Shown here: positions 12,587 through 24,928 of the stretch, piece after piece | Position numbering within the stretch: the stretch's first letter is position 1 | Layout: each line of letters begins with the position of its first letter | Assembly (NCBI GenBank): GCA_021307315.1 | Contig: JAJSPD010000001.1 | Coordinates: 124,001-188,000, forward strand | Source: Bisporella sp. PMI_857 | Taxonomy: Eukaryota; Ascomycota; Leotiomycetes; Helotiales; Helotiaceae | Direction: 5' to 3' | DNA: 64,000 bases | Position numbers and translations under genes: made by a program | The notes under the pieces: generated by a model | Databases searched by the model: none | What the model was told of the DNA's origin: nothing | What the model saw: only the letters and a program-made list of their open reading frames with translations

Positions 12587-14136
12587 CTATAGTATTTTTA
12601 CACCAGTCCCGGCAGCTTGGGACATGAAGAACTGCTTCACAGGCCCAAGTGCGTTTACTGCCCTCAAACCGATACTCCTTAATGGTACAACAGGCCCGCT
12701 CTCGACGGCATATAGCTTATGTAGCTTATCCACGACTCCTAATAGCATATTGTTGGCAGCATATCTCTCTGCGTTGTATGGTTCGAGCGACATGCGAACT
12801 CCAATGTCCTGGCCGTGTGTGACAGCATACTGAATTGTCTTCGCTAAACTCTCCACATCGCCTTGCCCCTGATTGAGTCCCTGGCCAGCTAGAGGATGCA
12901 CTGTATGAGCCGCATCTCCAACAAGAGCAACTCGTTCCCCGATATACGTATCCGCATGCCGTAACTTCAACGGGAACGAAGCTATGCTCCCTTCCTGAAC
13001 CCCGACAACACGCTGAGGTATCCTCTCTACATCGACCTTAACATGCTGCTCCCTCCAAGTCAGCTCCTCTGCCTGGCCTCCATCTAAAGTATGCAAATAT
13101 CTCAAATCCGTCGGCGACAACCGAAATGCAGCATTGACCATAGCAATAAACTCCCTTGGCCCCAACCCTTTCAATTTCGCTGCTAGCTCAGGCGTAGTAG
13201 ACCACACCAACGTAGCATACTCGCCCGGCAGCGGCAACATGGCAACTGGTCCCGTGGGCAAGAACCTCTGATACGCAATCTTCCCCTCCTTCCACCCGCT
13301 CCCCTCCAACTTCAGCGTAGCAACCACCCCATGGCGCTCATAATCCCATCCCCTAGATCCAATTCCCGCAAATTGCCTAACGGGACTGTTTGCACCGTCA
13401 GCTCCAACCAGTAGCCTCGCGGCCAGCTTCCTTCCCCCTTTCAAACCCACCACAGGCCAAGAGCGTAGATCAACATCCTCCACCTCCTCCCCTAGCACTA
13501 TATCCTCCACCCGTTCGCCTTCTAAGATCTCCACGCCCCCTAACTCGTCCGCCCGTTTCAGCAACGCAGATGTCAAGTTTAGATTCTCGTTCATATACGC
13601 AATCGTCTTCCCTGCCTCCTCCTCCGGCCACAGGAACTCGATCCTCGCACCCGTAACCCCGTCCCAAACTTGCATCTCCTCATAACCCTGCACCCTCTCC
13701 CTCTGCACATGTTTCCATGCCCCTATGCCTCCAAGAACCGAACTGAAGAGGGCGTGAGTGAGGAGCAGCGGTTCGAGAATTGGGTCGAGGGCAGGGAGAA
13801 GGCGCGTGTCGCGGCAAGGGACTGGGATTCTATGAGCGCGACTTTGAGGTTTGCGGTGACAGACGAAGATCCTGTTAATGATGTTACTCGGTTGTCCACA
13901 ATTTATGTTAGAGCTTAGGTGAGCATACGAAGAGCTGCGAGGAGACTTAGCCCTGCTGGTCCGCCGCCTACGCAGACTACATCGTAGATTTCTGGGGTGG
14001 AAGTTATGGTTGCATATTGTCTCCTTCGGCGTCCTAATTGGCGTGTGCAATTTCTGCAAACATATGATCCTATCCCCTGAGTTCGTACAGATATCTGGGA
14101 AGGATTCATGGCTCTGGTTATGGTGTGATATCCCAT
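12587..14136 (-). CDS. COQ6: COQ6 ubiquinone monooxygenase, frameshifted as given
   Basis: Flavin monooxygenase of the mitochondrial coenzyme Q pathway. Exon 1 (14136-13929) encodes a basic presequence and the FAD-binding strand YDVVCVGGGPAGLSLLAAL. Exon 2 (13871-12587) continues with LKVALIESQ, FSLPSTQFSNRCSS and TPSSVRFLE. Near 13727-13729 the reading frame must shift by one base to continue with IGAWKHV and YEEMQVWDG. After that the frame is intact through RLLVGADGANSPVR and the second FAD motif VALVGDAAHTVHPLAGQGLN, to the stop. Exons sum to 1493 nt, one short of a multiple of three. A missing base in the GGC before ATA would give a normal protein of about 497 aa. The rest of the gene looks under selection, so a consensus error is as likely as a real lesion. 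Confidence 0.88.
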
Positions 14137-15260
14137 TGTTGAGTTTGAAAATGATGTTTGCTAGTCATTGAGATGATGAGCATAATCACGTGTTTTTCTA
14201 TACCTCCGACTATTCTTCAACAATTCTCAACTAACTATAAATCGCAAACAGTCCTTGAAATAACTTTGCTATACTCATTAAATAACTGCAAAAAAAGGCA
14301 TTTGCTAGGCAAGTGTGGGTCAGAATGCTCAAGCAGAAACGGCGGTTGAAGCTTTCTTATCTTCGAACATATTCTTGCAACCCAATTCTAAAGAGCTGGG
14401 CATTCTAGCTATCACGGATGGCCAGGGCTGCATACTTCTACTATGCCATGCTCTCAAATCTCCCTTCATGTCGCCATATACTATAGATATGCTTCCTCTA
14501 AATACGATGGCTGTGCTCAGTGTGTTAAATCTCAGCTTTACATATCCATCCATAAACCTTGGACGGGCCCTCTTCTGCGTGTTCATAAAATTCGTAATAG
14601 CACTGTATCGACTAGAATTCCTTTTCCTAATCATGATTTGTATACTCAGATTATGGGATACATGTTGTCTCGACACTACAACGATGACTAAGAGCTGTCT
14701 GGTGGAGGGTCAAACGATCCTTGAGCAGCTGAGGATTTTGGCGCGCGGCCGGTTAATCAACAGAGAAGATATGCTGCACTTGTAGGAGGCTCATTATCTA
14801 TTGGTGGGGGTAAGAGTGTAAAGGTTGAAACTGTAAGCAAGAAACCGACAAAGCAAAAGCAGAAGGCTGTTGACCAGATTAGTGGAAATTCAGGTACACT
14901 GCTCAATTTAAAAGTCATTATACAACTGGATTGAAATTCTTATTTATTTTGATATGTGCATCTATGTAAGCCATTTATATAAAGCGTGCTAAAATACAAG
15001 CAAGTGGTATGGCGAGGTTACGATGTGAGAAATAAGCAGCAGTAACCTAGAACTTAAGATGTGATATCTTAATTCCACGGCCCTGGGAGATCCCATTTCT
15101 ATTGTCGTGCCCGTGATATCAATATTTATCATCTTGAGGATAGACGGCGTCATAAAACGCAGCTAGGCGTGATGATATGAGTTGCATCGACTATTCAAGA
15201 TCAATATCGTATGACGGCGTTTGCAAAGCCGCTAATAGTAGTTGTATTCAGAATAATGGT
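14137..15260. other. Unresolved stretch, possible degraded coding sequence
   Basis: 1.1 kb between the COQ6 start and the TOP1 stop. A 156-codon frame at 14315-14785 (+) has no recognisable domain. In another frame, 14443 to about 14930 could encode a longer protein but is broken by two stops (TAA near 14690, TGA near 14724). The segment after the second stop, with RPVNQQRRYAALVGG and a Lys-rich VETVSKKPTKQKQK, looks protein-like in composition. I cannot name a family. Confidence 0.3.
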
Positions 15261-18200
15261 TTAAAACTCCCAATCATCTTCATCGTCGATGGATTCAACA
15301 GCCCATGTGAATTTTTCCCGAAGAGTCTTCGAAAAGAATTTCTCAATAGGAACACCAAACTTCTTGGCGAAAACCACCGTAAGACGAGGATCAATATAGT
15401 TCTAGCTACTATTAGTCAGATTCCTTGATGTTTGAAGGATAAACTTACGATCTTACTAGTACCGAGCGCGACCTCTTTATTGCCCTCCCGGTCTTCAGCT
15501 TGGAGAAGCATTGTAGCAATACGCTGATCAAGCTTCTCTATCGCTGCGGTACACTTCTCGACTGATAGACCTTTACCCTCAGCCTCGATTTTCTTCGTCT
15601 TATTCTCCTTCTTGAACTTCTTTTCTAGTTCATCTGCTGCCTCAAGCCGCTCTGTAAGCTCTTTAGCCTTCATCTCTTTTTGACCATCGGCAACAAGCTT
15701 CTCATTGTCCTTTTGGAACCTTTTCTCAATCTTTGTTCGCTGTTCTTGAACAAGGAATGCTTGATGCTCAAGGATCCAGGCATCATCAAGATCATCTTCC
15801 AGCTCAAAGTACTCTGCACCCTTCTTCTTCTTGAGTTTCGGATCGAGATTGAGCATCATTTGCTTCTGGCGCCATTTCTGGTATTTCAGAGCTTTGATCT
15901 GACAGACAAAATTAGTATGGCGAAAGATCTCCCAGGACAAGAAGGCGTACCTTATCACCCAACTTTTCCATTTGGGCTTCGTGGCCTGCACCGACAGTAC
16001 GCTTATGGTTACAAAGAATGGCAACTTTACGATTGCAATCATTGTATAACTTAATTTTCTCCTGCAAGCTGATATTCGTGTCCTTAAGCTCCTTTAGAAG
16101 CGTAGACATGGTGAATGAAGCATTGTAGGTACGGAAGACCTTGGCAGTGAGACCCGGCATGTAGTTAGCTAAATGCTTATTTAACTGGGAAGTCTATGCA
16201 AAAATTGTCAGTGACGGAGTGGTAGATGTGCGAAAATATTCCAGTTTCTTACATTCAAACGATCAAAGATATCATCTCCATCTTTCTTTGGAGACTTTTT
16301 GAAAATTTTGAGGTTCTTGAAGACTTGAGGATCAACAATAACCTCATCATAGAATCGAATGCTATCCTTTCCAAGAAAATCAAAAATGACTGTCTGAGGA
16401 GGCTTGAGCGTGACATGTTCATACTTCAGAGAGCAGCAACCAACGGTTTCGGCTTCATTCTCGGCGTCCTTCTCGTTTCCAGCACGCAACGCGAACTTGT
16501 CGATGAGGTATACCGCTGTGGCTCTTTGTCGGTCGGCCATGAGCTCGGCATGGAGATCCTTGGAGTAATCCTTTCGGATCCGGTCAATGTGCTTCTTAAG
16601 CTCTCGAGCCTTTTCAAACTTCTTGTAATCACTTTGACCCTTCACACTACTCTTCGCCGCTAACATAACATACTTGTACGCGCCATTGATGTTCTCTTGC
16701 CACATCGCAAGCCAAGTTGCCTTATTGTCATGCTGGATAGCTTTCCATTTATGGCCTTCAGGTGGACTTGGGACAATGGCGTCCTTGCCAATATTGATTG
16801 TGATCTGCTCCGGAGTAACCCGGTTTTTGACCTTACCCGTCTTTGGATGCTCGCCACGACCTCTGAACAGTCCAGGAGGCTCAACTCGGAAATTGCCAAC
16901 TTGCTCCTTACGGCCGTCCCACACGCATGTCGTATATGGGGCTTCAAGTGCATCTTTGGCAGCCTTATCAGCTTTTTTCTCGGATGATGATCGCGCCTTG
17001 CGCTCCGCACTCTTTCCTTCGTAGTACTCGAATATCTGCTTGAAGTCCAATTTAGCGAATTCCTTGATAGCAACCTTGTTGCCGTCCTTGTCTTTCGCCC
17101 CACCGGTCTTCTTCACCTCTTCAGTGAAATCGGCAAAGAAGTTCTTCTGGAATGTTGGGTTTTCCACATTGTGAGTGGAATTCAACATAGCACCAAAAAA
17201 CCCAGCAATCTCCTCGGCCTCTACAGAGAGAGTAAGGGGGATTCCGTCGTACCGCAGCTTAACATTCTTTGGAAGTGGTTCATATTCAGGCGGAAAGACG
17301 ACACCATTATGTTGAAGAGCGTCCCACTTAATACTATCATCTTCCTTCTTTGGAGCATCCCACCAGCGATAAACCTCTTCAGCCTCTTCATCCTCATCAT
17401 TCTTTCCTTTCCCCTTCTTCACTGGGGTCGATGACTCTGCCTTGACTTTGCCATTGGCTTTCTTTGCCAGAGTCTTTTTGCTGAGCGGGGCGTCCGAGTC
17501 TGACTCTTCCTTCTTCACGCCATTTGACTTCTTGGCAGTACCGACAGATTTCCGTTTCTTTGGCGCAATATCATCTTCATCAGACTCTTCATTCTTTATC
17601 GACTTCTTAGGCGCAGATTTCTTGGCCTTATTCTCTTTAGCACGAATCTCCTTGGCTTCTTTCTCAGCCTTCTTCTCGATTGAAGCTTTTTTCTTGGCAA
17701 CCATTGCTAGAATCGGCTCATCCTCATCGGAGGAAGCCTCGCCAAAAGCTGCTGCAGTGACCTTGGGTGGTAATTTGCTGGTCTTTTTGATGGCTAATGG
17801 TTCATCGTCAGAATCCGATTGCGCTGCCTTCACCTTCGCCTTCGTTTTTTGACGTTTGGCCTGATTCATATGTTAGTACTATTACACGAGCTAGCAACAA
17901 TCGCTAGAAAATCGAGAATTTCATACTAATGGCTCCTCATCACTTTCGCTACTATCATCATTGTACTTGACAGGCTTTCCGGTGCTAACTCGTGCCTTGC
18001 GCTTCGAAGTACCATTTGTAGCTGGCTCATCTATATCCATGCCATCGTCAACAGGCCCATTGCGAACCGAGACACCTGCTGCTGCAGTGTTCGAGTTTGG
18101 GACGGATTTATCCATAGCTTTATCAACGGCTTTCGAGATATGGGCCTTAGAGACTTTAAAACTCATCAGTATATATGCTTCGAAATGATGCGCAGATAGA

Positions 18201-18380
18201 ATAGAGAATGGAGTGCTGATGGTAACACCAACAAAATGAGGCACTAGGGATAGGCAGGAACTAAGGCCTTGAGGACGTTCCAGAACCAGAGCTTAAAGTG
18301 AGATCAAGACAGAAAATAATCTTACCACAACCATTCGAAATCTTTGCCAAGGGCATATCATCGTCTGAATCGGACGACAT
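15261..18380 (-). CDS. TOP1: DNA topoisomerase I (type IB)
   Basis: Nuclear enzyme that nicks and rejoins one DNA strand to relax supercoils. Six exons: 18380-18326, 18153-17927, 17860-16253, 16193-15951, 15898-15449 and 15401-15261, giving 907 aa. The first 200 residues are a charged Lys/Glu/Ser-rich linker with repeated acidic Ser clusters and basic patches, the usual nuclear-targeting domain. The core begins at [17 protein letters not shown] and contains the [21 protein letters not shown] segment (here [19 protein letters not shown]) and the [13 protein letters not shown] catalytic block (here RTYNASFTM). A coiled-coil Lys/Glu linker follows. The active-site tyrosine is in [18 protein letters not shown], with the intron falling just before NYIDP. 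The protein ends DEDDWEF. It is head-to-head with ATP3, about 500 bp away. Confidence 0.96.
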
Positions 18381-18878
18381 CTTGTAAGGGAAAGGTGGTG
18401 ATCGATAAAAGTTCGGAGGTCTACTTCGGACAGCGGAAGCGGCTGAACTGACGAGTTGTCAATACGTGGTAGTATTGACGCGAATTAATGCGCCTGGGAA
18501 GCTAAGACATGCCTTTGACCGCGTAGGGTGATTAAGGGAACTGAAAGTGGTATTATAAATCGGCGCAAGTGCCTAGAGAGAAAAGATGGCTGTAAAGCAG
18601 GACGAGAGACAAACATACGAAAGTGAGGAATTGGCTTGGTCTTTAATAGACGAGTCTTCGTAAGACCGAAAAATCGTCTAAGTCCCTTCAATCTCGTATG
18701 ATTGGCTGGATGTTGTCCTGTTGTGCCTGAGGCTGAACACAAAGCTTGAATTGAATTCCACCTCAATTTCTACTACCGATACTCTCCGAAAAGCGCATCA
18801 GTATCAATTGGTCTCGAGTCTAGTCGCGGTCAATTGAATCACCGAATATATAGGATAGCACGCCTTCCTCTGTCGAAA
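18381..18878. promoter_or_regulatory. TOP1/ATP3 divergent promoter with CCAAT boxes
   Basis: About 500 bp between divergent start codons. Three inverted CCAAT cores are visible at about 18630, 18701 and 18807 (ATTGGCT, ATTGGCT and ATTGG), all upstream of ATP3. CCAAT boxes are bound by the HAP/NF-Y complex, which in fungi activates respiratory genes. The first two share the extended ATTGGCT form. Confidence 0.5.
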
Positions 18879-19986
18879 ATGCTATCAAGAGCTGCCCGCC
18901 CAGCTCTTAGAGCTGGTACTGTGGCAACTACCCGGTACGTCCCTTCGGTCGACGTGGCGGACGAGAATATCTCCAGCAGCTGGAATTGGACACCTTTGAA
19001 GGAGTGTAATATAGGGATTGTGTGACTGATTATATGGTGCAATAGACCAATTATCCAGAATGCCGCAACCTTCGCGACCCTCCGTGAGATCGAGGACAGA
19101 CTCAAGTCCATCCGCAACATCGAGAAGATCACCAACACCATGAAGATCGTTGCTTCTACAAAGCTCACCCGAGCACAGCGTGCGATGACTGAGTCTCGCA
19201 GATATGGGCAGACCTCTAACACTGTATTCGAGCACGCTGAGACGAAGGTCTTGGAAGGCGATGATAAGAAGACATTAATCGTTGTTGCTAGCTCCGACAA
19301 GGGCCTTTGCGGAGGTATTCACTCCGGATTGAGCAAGCGTGTCCGCAAGATGTTGGTTGAAAAGCCAAACAGCGATATTGTAGTGTTGGGTGAGAAGTGC
19401 AAGGCGCAGCTCGGTCGATCCAGTGGGAAAAACATCGTGTTGAGTTTTGCTGGTGTTGGAAAGGATGTTCCTACCTTTTCTGATGCCCAAGCTATCGCCG
19501 ATCAGATTGCTCTTCTTCCCACCGACTATGCCGATATCCAGATTGTCTACAACAAATTCATCAACGCACAAAGCTACGAGCCTACTCCAATTGAGGCTTT
19601 CTCTGAGGAGGCCATTGTCAACTCTCGTGAGATACCCTATACACTTGAAGTGAATATATATGCTAATCATCAATCTAGCGAACTTCTCTGCTTTCGAAAT
19701 TGATGATGAAGTTCTTGCCAATCTCCGAGAATACGCCCTTGCTAACTCACTCTTCTGGGCTCTTGCCGAGGGTCATGCTTGTGAACAGTCTGCCCGCCGC
19801 AATGCCATGGACGTAAGTGTACTACTAGTATTTTCTCTGCTAGAAACTAACTCGTTCTAGAATGCTTCCAAGAACGCCGGTGATATGATCGGCAAATACC
19901 AGATCTTATTCAACAGAACACGTCAAGCCGTCATTACTGGAGAGTTGGTCGAAATCATTACTGGTGCCGCAGCATCAGAAGAATAG
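18879..19986 (+). CDS. ATP3: ATP synthase F1 gamma subunit, mitochondrial
   Basis: Central rotor stalk of the F1Fo ATP synthase. Four exons (18879-18934, 19046-19626, 19679-19812, 19861-19986) give 298 aa. The first exon is an Ala/Arg-rich mitochondrial presequence, [19 protein letters not shown]. The mature start [20 protein letters not shown] and the following [12 protein letters not shown] are the conserved gamma-subunit N-terminal helix. The C-terminal helix appears as [17 protein letters not shown], spliced across the last intron, and [18 protein letters not shown] further in-frame ATG lies upstream at 18834 but the presequence fits 18879 best. Confidence 0.96.
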
Positions 19987-20589
19987 AGGGGTTTTGTGCA
20001 TATGTACTTTAGAATTCGAAGCTCGTAAGCTTTTGAGCCGAGATGAATCAATTTCTTTGTGTATCAAACCATCTTTATCTCCAAACTGGCATTAGGCTTC
20101 ATACACTACCTCCTTCGTTTACTCTACCGCTCCTATAATTTCTATTGTGGTATCCTTACTTTTAACAATTCCGTAAGCTAAAGTATACGAAATCAACATT
20201 TTGAGAGCAGATCTTCGAACATGAATTGCCATCATAAAATGCTCGCATCAGGCTACATATTCTTGTCCCAAAGTCACAGCTGCTATGCCATCGAAGGACA
20301 AATTGCAAAGGTTGCTAATAACACTGATCAAATGCAAATACAAAACCAGCGTGCGTCTTATTCCGTTGCTCATCCGCCTCAATATCCTTCCCCTCCGTGC
20401 TCACTAACCCACTTCGAAAACATGCCTGCCAACCTTGTTCTTGGTAGCTCATCAGCACGTTGTCTCCACCTACTCCTTATCCCATTTCCATACCCATCTA
20501 ACTCTCCGCAAGGCATTGGTAACTATCATAAACTTAGCGCTGCTTTTTGTTATGTTCTATTGTAGGAGCTAGGAGCTCGAAAGCTTGTC
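19987..20589. other. Convergent 3' intergenic region
   Basis: 600 bp after the ATP3 stop and before the stop of the small CxxC gene. A 114-codon frame at 20221-20565 shows no family features. Nothing else seen. Confidence 0.5.
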
Positions 20590-21114
20590 TTAGGAGCCGA
20601 AACCGCAAGATAAACGAGTTGTATCGGCCCCTGTAGACGGTGGGCTCTTGAGCTCTTTGCTCATAAGAGAAATCAATATTTTTCGTAAGGAACCTAGACG
20701 AACCCAAGCCATCTGCCTAAAGTACGGAAACGGTAATCGAGTAAGTGTCCAGTCTTCGGGCCGAATGTCATCGGGTCTACATTGTCGTATGGGCAACCAG
20801 TCCTCTGGAAAAGGGCTAGTAGTTGATGCGGAGAGGATCCCGAGGATGCCTTCGCCAGGGGAGATAGAGAGATGGCGGACTGTGCCAGAGCAGAAGGGAC
20901 ATCCGAAAGGGAGATGGATAGTGGTTGTCATTGGCGGTCCGAGTTGCATCATGATAACGGAGGTTCTGAAGATAGGGCCAATGCCGATGTGGTTGCAGCT
21001 GTGCATGAATCTGTATCTACAAAATTTTAATGTTAGTATAACCCCTGGCACTTCACTCGGCTCGTTTCTTGATTTCTCAAGGGACCATACAAGAGGAACG
21101 TACTGTTGGGGCAT
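20590..21114 (-). CDS. Small CxxC protein, function unknown
   Basis: Function not recognised. Modelled as two exons: a tiny 11-nt coding exon (21114-21104, MPQ plus two bases) and 21016-20590, giving 145 aa beginning MPQQYRFMHSCNHIGIGPI. Support comes from a good donor (GTACGT) and acceptor (TTTTGTAG) that place a short start onto a long open frame. The protein contains HSCNH, then PFGCPFCSG, which could together hold a zinc ion, and Trp/Pro-rich segments. It resembles, in length and Cys spacing, small lineage-specific fungal proteins. The whole frame is also open on the opposite strand, so the call is only moderately safe. Confidence 0.5.
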   Translation of the reverse strand: MPQQYVPLVWSLEKSRNEPSEVPGVILTLKFCRYRFMHSCNHIGIGPIFRTSVIMMQLGPPMTTTIHLPFGCPFCSGTVRHLSISPGEGILGILSASTTSPFPEDWLPIRQCRPDDIRPEDWTLTRLPFPYFRQMAWVRLGSLRKILISLMSKELKSPPSTGADTTRLSCGFGS

Positions 21115-24100
21115 GGTGTTTGTTTCAAGCGTTAGGGGAAATGATGGCCTCGTATATATCAAGGCATTTACATGGCGTATGAAAGTATGTCGAGCTTTAT
21201 ATTTTCAATAGAAATAGTCAAATGACCAGATTATACGTGAATCAAGCTCTCAGCACAAGGTGTGACCATCCTAGCTTCAAAAGTCACAATGCCCGAATAT
21301 CTCCATATGATACAAGAGTTCGAGTCATGGTGGTGTGTGGTTATTAGTATCTGCTGCTAGCACAATAAGTGAAAAGTAAGAAATATGGAAAGCTACATGG
21401 TATATGCAATGTACTTTGACTAACAGAGTTGATGTGTGTACGAAATAGCAAGAAGCCATAGAATCTAATACACGATGTATAGGTCGAGTGGCTCATTTTA
21501 TGGACGGCCAGCTACGCAATTATTCGGTTCCTAAATACGGCTAGTTGGAGGACTTCTCCAATATTCACACACTTTCTCAGATTACTACTGCTCCATGGGT
21601 TGATGAACTAGACAATTAGTTGATCTCACAGCAAATTATACGTATATCTCCACGAAACAAGCCATCGAAGCAAACATGTTTGGCTCATCATTTGTTCTTA
21701 CCCTCTGTTCATGTACCTTTATATATACGGTCAATCATGATCCTATCACTATCGAACATATTTATGGGCGTTGCCCAAAAATTTGTGAGATGTGCTCACC
21801 TCCTAGAACTGAGCAGCTAGAGTTCGCTTAATTCAGTTGTTTCTACTTAATTGCTAACCAAGCAGCATCTTCAGGAATAGTTAGTCTTTTCTAATATTTT
21901 ACCTCGGAATCTCTGGCTCATTTCTGTGCTCCTTTCAAGCATGAAGATTCTCTCATGAAGAGACAACAGTAGTTTGGATCTACCACTTCACTAGAAGCAA
22001 GCTTTCTTTCTCTTTCCGTATTGATATTTCGAAAAGACGATACGCACGTGGAATTATCTGGCTATTTATAAGGAACAATATTTCATTGTTTGCCTTCTCC
22101 ATCTCAATTAGAAGTTCCCAGTAACTCACTTTTTCAACTCGGTTAGAGCTCCAAAGCTCCAAATCATGAGATCTTGTATGTAAAACATTGTACAATGTGT
22201 CAAAGAACTTGGCACATCAACTAGAGTAATTCACCTTCAAAGAAGCCCAGAAGCAATATTTCCATCTTTGCAACATGGTTGGGAAGTGCAATTGTCTTAC
22301 GCATCGAGTGCCAGGTGCTTTTCCAAAGCAATAAATGCGAATTCCAATGTTAATTGTGAATTTTCTGCCAATCAAATCAATTTTCTGCAGCCCAAATTGT
22401 AGATACTAGTCGGAAACACCTTAGTCTTTTCGAGCTTTAATAGTCAGAGTTCTACATATCACAGCCATTCCTTACACAATTTAAATGTACAACGACACTG
22501 TTAACGACTTTACGCTTAGTTTAACATTAACTTTCGGCTACCCATGAATATGGATACCTTCGACGCAGAACAACCTCTTGATATTCAATTTGAGTCCTAA
22601 TTACCACAACCTCAACTACCAGAATCTCCTATTCATTGCAATAAGTTAAGGTCCCAGCTTCTCTTGGCTTTGGCCGTTGGAATCACTGCATATGATAGGC
22701 TGTCCCACAGCCGACTTTCCCACCGTCATCCCTATATATCTTATTTTACTTGTTACAACAGTTCAGGTACTTTCAGCAACGGCCGAGTAAAGCTCCTTCC
22801 AGAAGGCGACTCCTGGGGTTTTATGACTATTTCAACATCGAGTAAGTAAAGCTTATCCACTCGTGCCATTTCCTTATGCAGCTGTCAGGCAGAAACATGC
22901 TTATTCCAGCATGATTCGTTGGAACTCTTGGCACCGACGAGAAGCCTTCGTACCTGAGCTATCATGCATTAGTTTTGCTTTCCCCGTGTTATTGGAAGAC
23001 TCTATTGTTACAACAGCATCTCTTTCTTAGACAGTCTGATCTTGCTGAAGTTGATTTAAACTTGACGCAATGTCAAGAGCCGGGACGTTCCAGGCCACAG
23101 TATGGCTTTCCATCTGTAAATTCTTGATCTGTTAAGCTTGTTTTCAACATCAATAATTCCTATTACTGAGATATGAGTAGTTGCCTCCATAAACCAACAT
23201 CTAGGCGCCTTCCTAAATAAATTAAGCTTATTTGAACGTCAGTAACCTACCCACCACCTCCAACCATACTAAAGAATATCCTCGACGATGTATCAACACT
23301 GCTCCTCCCGCTCTACTGATCTAAATAAATAGCAAGCATTAGCTCCCAACCACCGTTGGAATTCCCAGTGCTTCTTAGAGGGATGGTTTAGTTACTTTGG
23401 CCTTTGATTTTCTAGAGTGGAGTATACACTTTTATAGCTTCATGATTGCAACCGCTTATGTTTCTACTAATTATAAGTGTTTCTACTGCAGCACAAGTTA
23501 CTACAAGATGATGCCTATTTGATCCGAAGTAAGTGTTTCCATCTTGACACAAACTGTCCTTATGAGGCATATCCCAAACTATCTGCACCTTCTATGGCAC
23601 GAGCTCCTCTTTGGACTTTGATACCCCTTTTATCAGAGCAGGGTGTTATAATTCTCACACTTTTTTGGTGGCGAAGGTGGCCGCCTGCATCAAGAACCGA
23701 TATCTGCTTTTCCTGTGTTGATGCATCGTGCCTTGATATAGCTATCTTTTAGCAGCCTCTGACAGTAGGTTTCCGCGCTAGGCAAATTAGTTGTAATTTT
23801 GCGCAATGATGAATTATTTATATCTGCAAGTTCGATTAACGATGGTTTCTTTTCTCCTTTGCAACATACTCTTCCACATAATCCTATGTTGTTAATACGA
23901 CTACAAGCCCACAACAATAGGGTCTAGTATCCTGTTGAACATATACAATAGCTATTGTAGGCTTAGTGAACAATACTTCACACGGCTGAACCAGCTCGGT
24001 AGTGAATGAAGCTTGAGAGTCGAGTCAACCATAGTTGGCCATATTCTCTAGTTCTGGTGACTCAAGACACCACAAACACTTCAAATTTGTCTTTATATTT

Positions 24101-24928
24101 TACAACGACAACACTCTCTCCTACCTTCCACTACTGCTTCATATTTGTTTCACTTATATCATACCTTCCCCTTATCACAAGCACATCCTCTTCAGAGTGC
24201 TAATCGCTTGAGATAGCCTCTTGATAGAAAGTATCACAAGCATCTATTACTAGCAAGTCAGTCACTTGTGCAGGGCTTGCTTTAGACGGTTACAAAGTAT
24301 AGTTGCATTTGAAACCAGAAGGCAAATTAGCAAGTTCAAAAACAACCTTCCTTCAATATCTTTCGGCTTCGCCCATATATTATTCACCGAAATACACAAT
24401 CGGCGAGTTGATTCTGCTGCATCTTTATTATCATCATCGCCGGCAAGTTAAAGCTTACCGTCAACTTCAGCGCCTTCTTGAGCAAGCATCTCAAACCACT
24501 CTAACCAAACTCGATTGTTAGCCTATTGACTCCCTAAATATCACATCTCCTAGCTTTCCCTAAGTTGTGCATGTCGTCGGTACCCGGATTATACCAGCTA
24601 AGTACCTGTCAGAACAGTACCAGCCAAAGCCTCGACACTCAGAAAGTCGTAGCGCAGCCTCACCAATTCAAACTCGATATCCATCAAATTCCGCAGTTCG
24701 CCACACCTCATTAGGTACTGGGCTGAGCATATTCCGTCTAATATACCAAGCACAAACATTCTTACTCACTGCAGAGCCCAGCTGTCCACAACACTCTGCC
24801 AACGACTCACTAGAAGATCATACTACGCATAGTGTCAGCTATACAGCCTATCAACAGTGGGCATATAGTCAACCAAAACTATTCAGCTGAACAACAGCCG
24901 TCTTTGGAATTAGCGAGCCAGCCCCACA
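21115..24928. other. 3.8-kb AT-rich region without a supported gene
   Basis: The longest gene-poor stretch in the window. Only frames of about 60 to 107 codons are open, none with recognisable features, and I saw no terminal repeats or transposase or reverse-transcriptase motifs. From about 24.0 kb the sequence becomes CA/CT-rich with CTTCC and CCACC runs, consistent with a long 5' leader for the Cys-rich protein gene. The leader would contain several upstream ATGs, including one opening a 107-codon frame at 24567. Confidence 0.5.

Noticed and set aside
12587..14059. A continuous 490-codon frame covering COQ6 and its first exon
   Set aside because: Its N-terminal 110 residues are out of the COQ6 frame; the real N-terminal exon and the FSLPSTQFSNRC block lie in another frame, which exposes a frameshift rather than a different protein.
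14315..14785. 156-codon plus-strand frame
   Set aside because: Hydrophobic stretches look random, it overlaps equally long frames on the other strand and in another phase, and no family fits.
20648..21211. 187-codon plus-strand frame opposite the small CxxC gene
   Set aside because: The minus-strand product has zinc-type CxxC spacing and a splice-supported start; the plus frame has neither.
24567..24890. 107-codon frame upstream of the Cys-rich protein
   Set aside because: Different phase from the downstream gene, no plausible splice to it and no domain; treated as a possible upstream ORF in a long leader.
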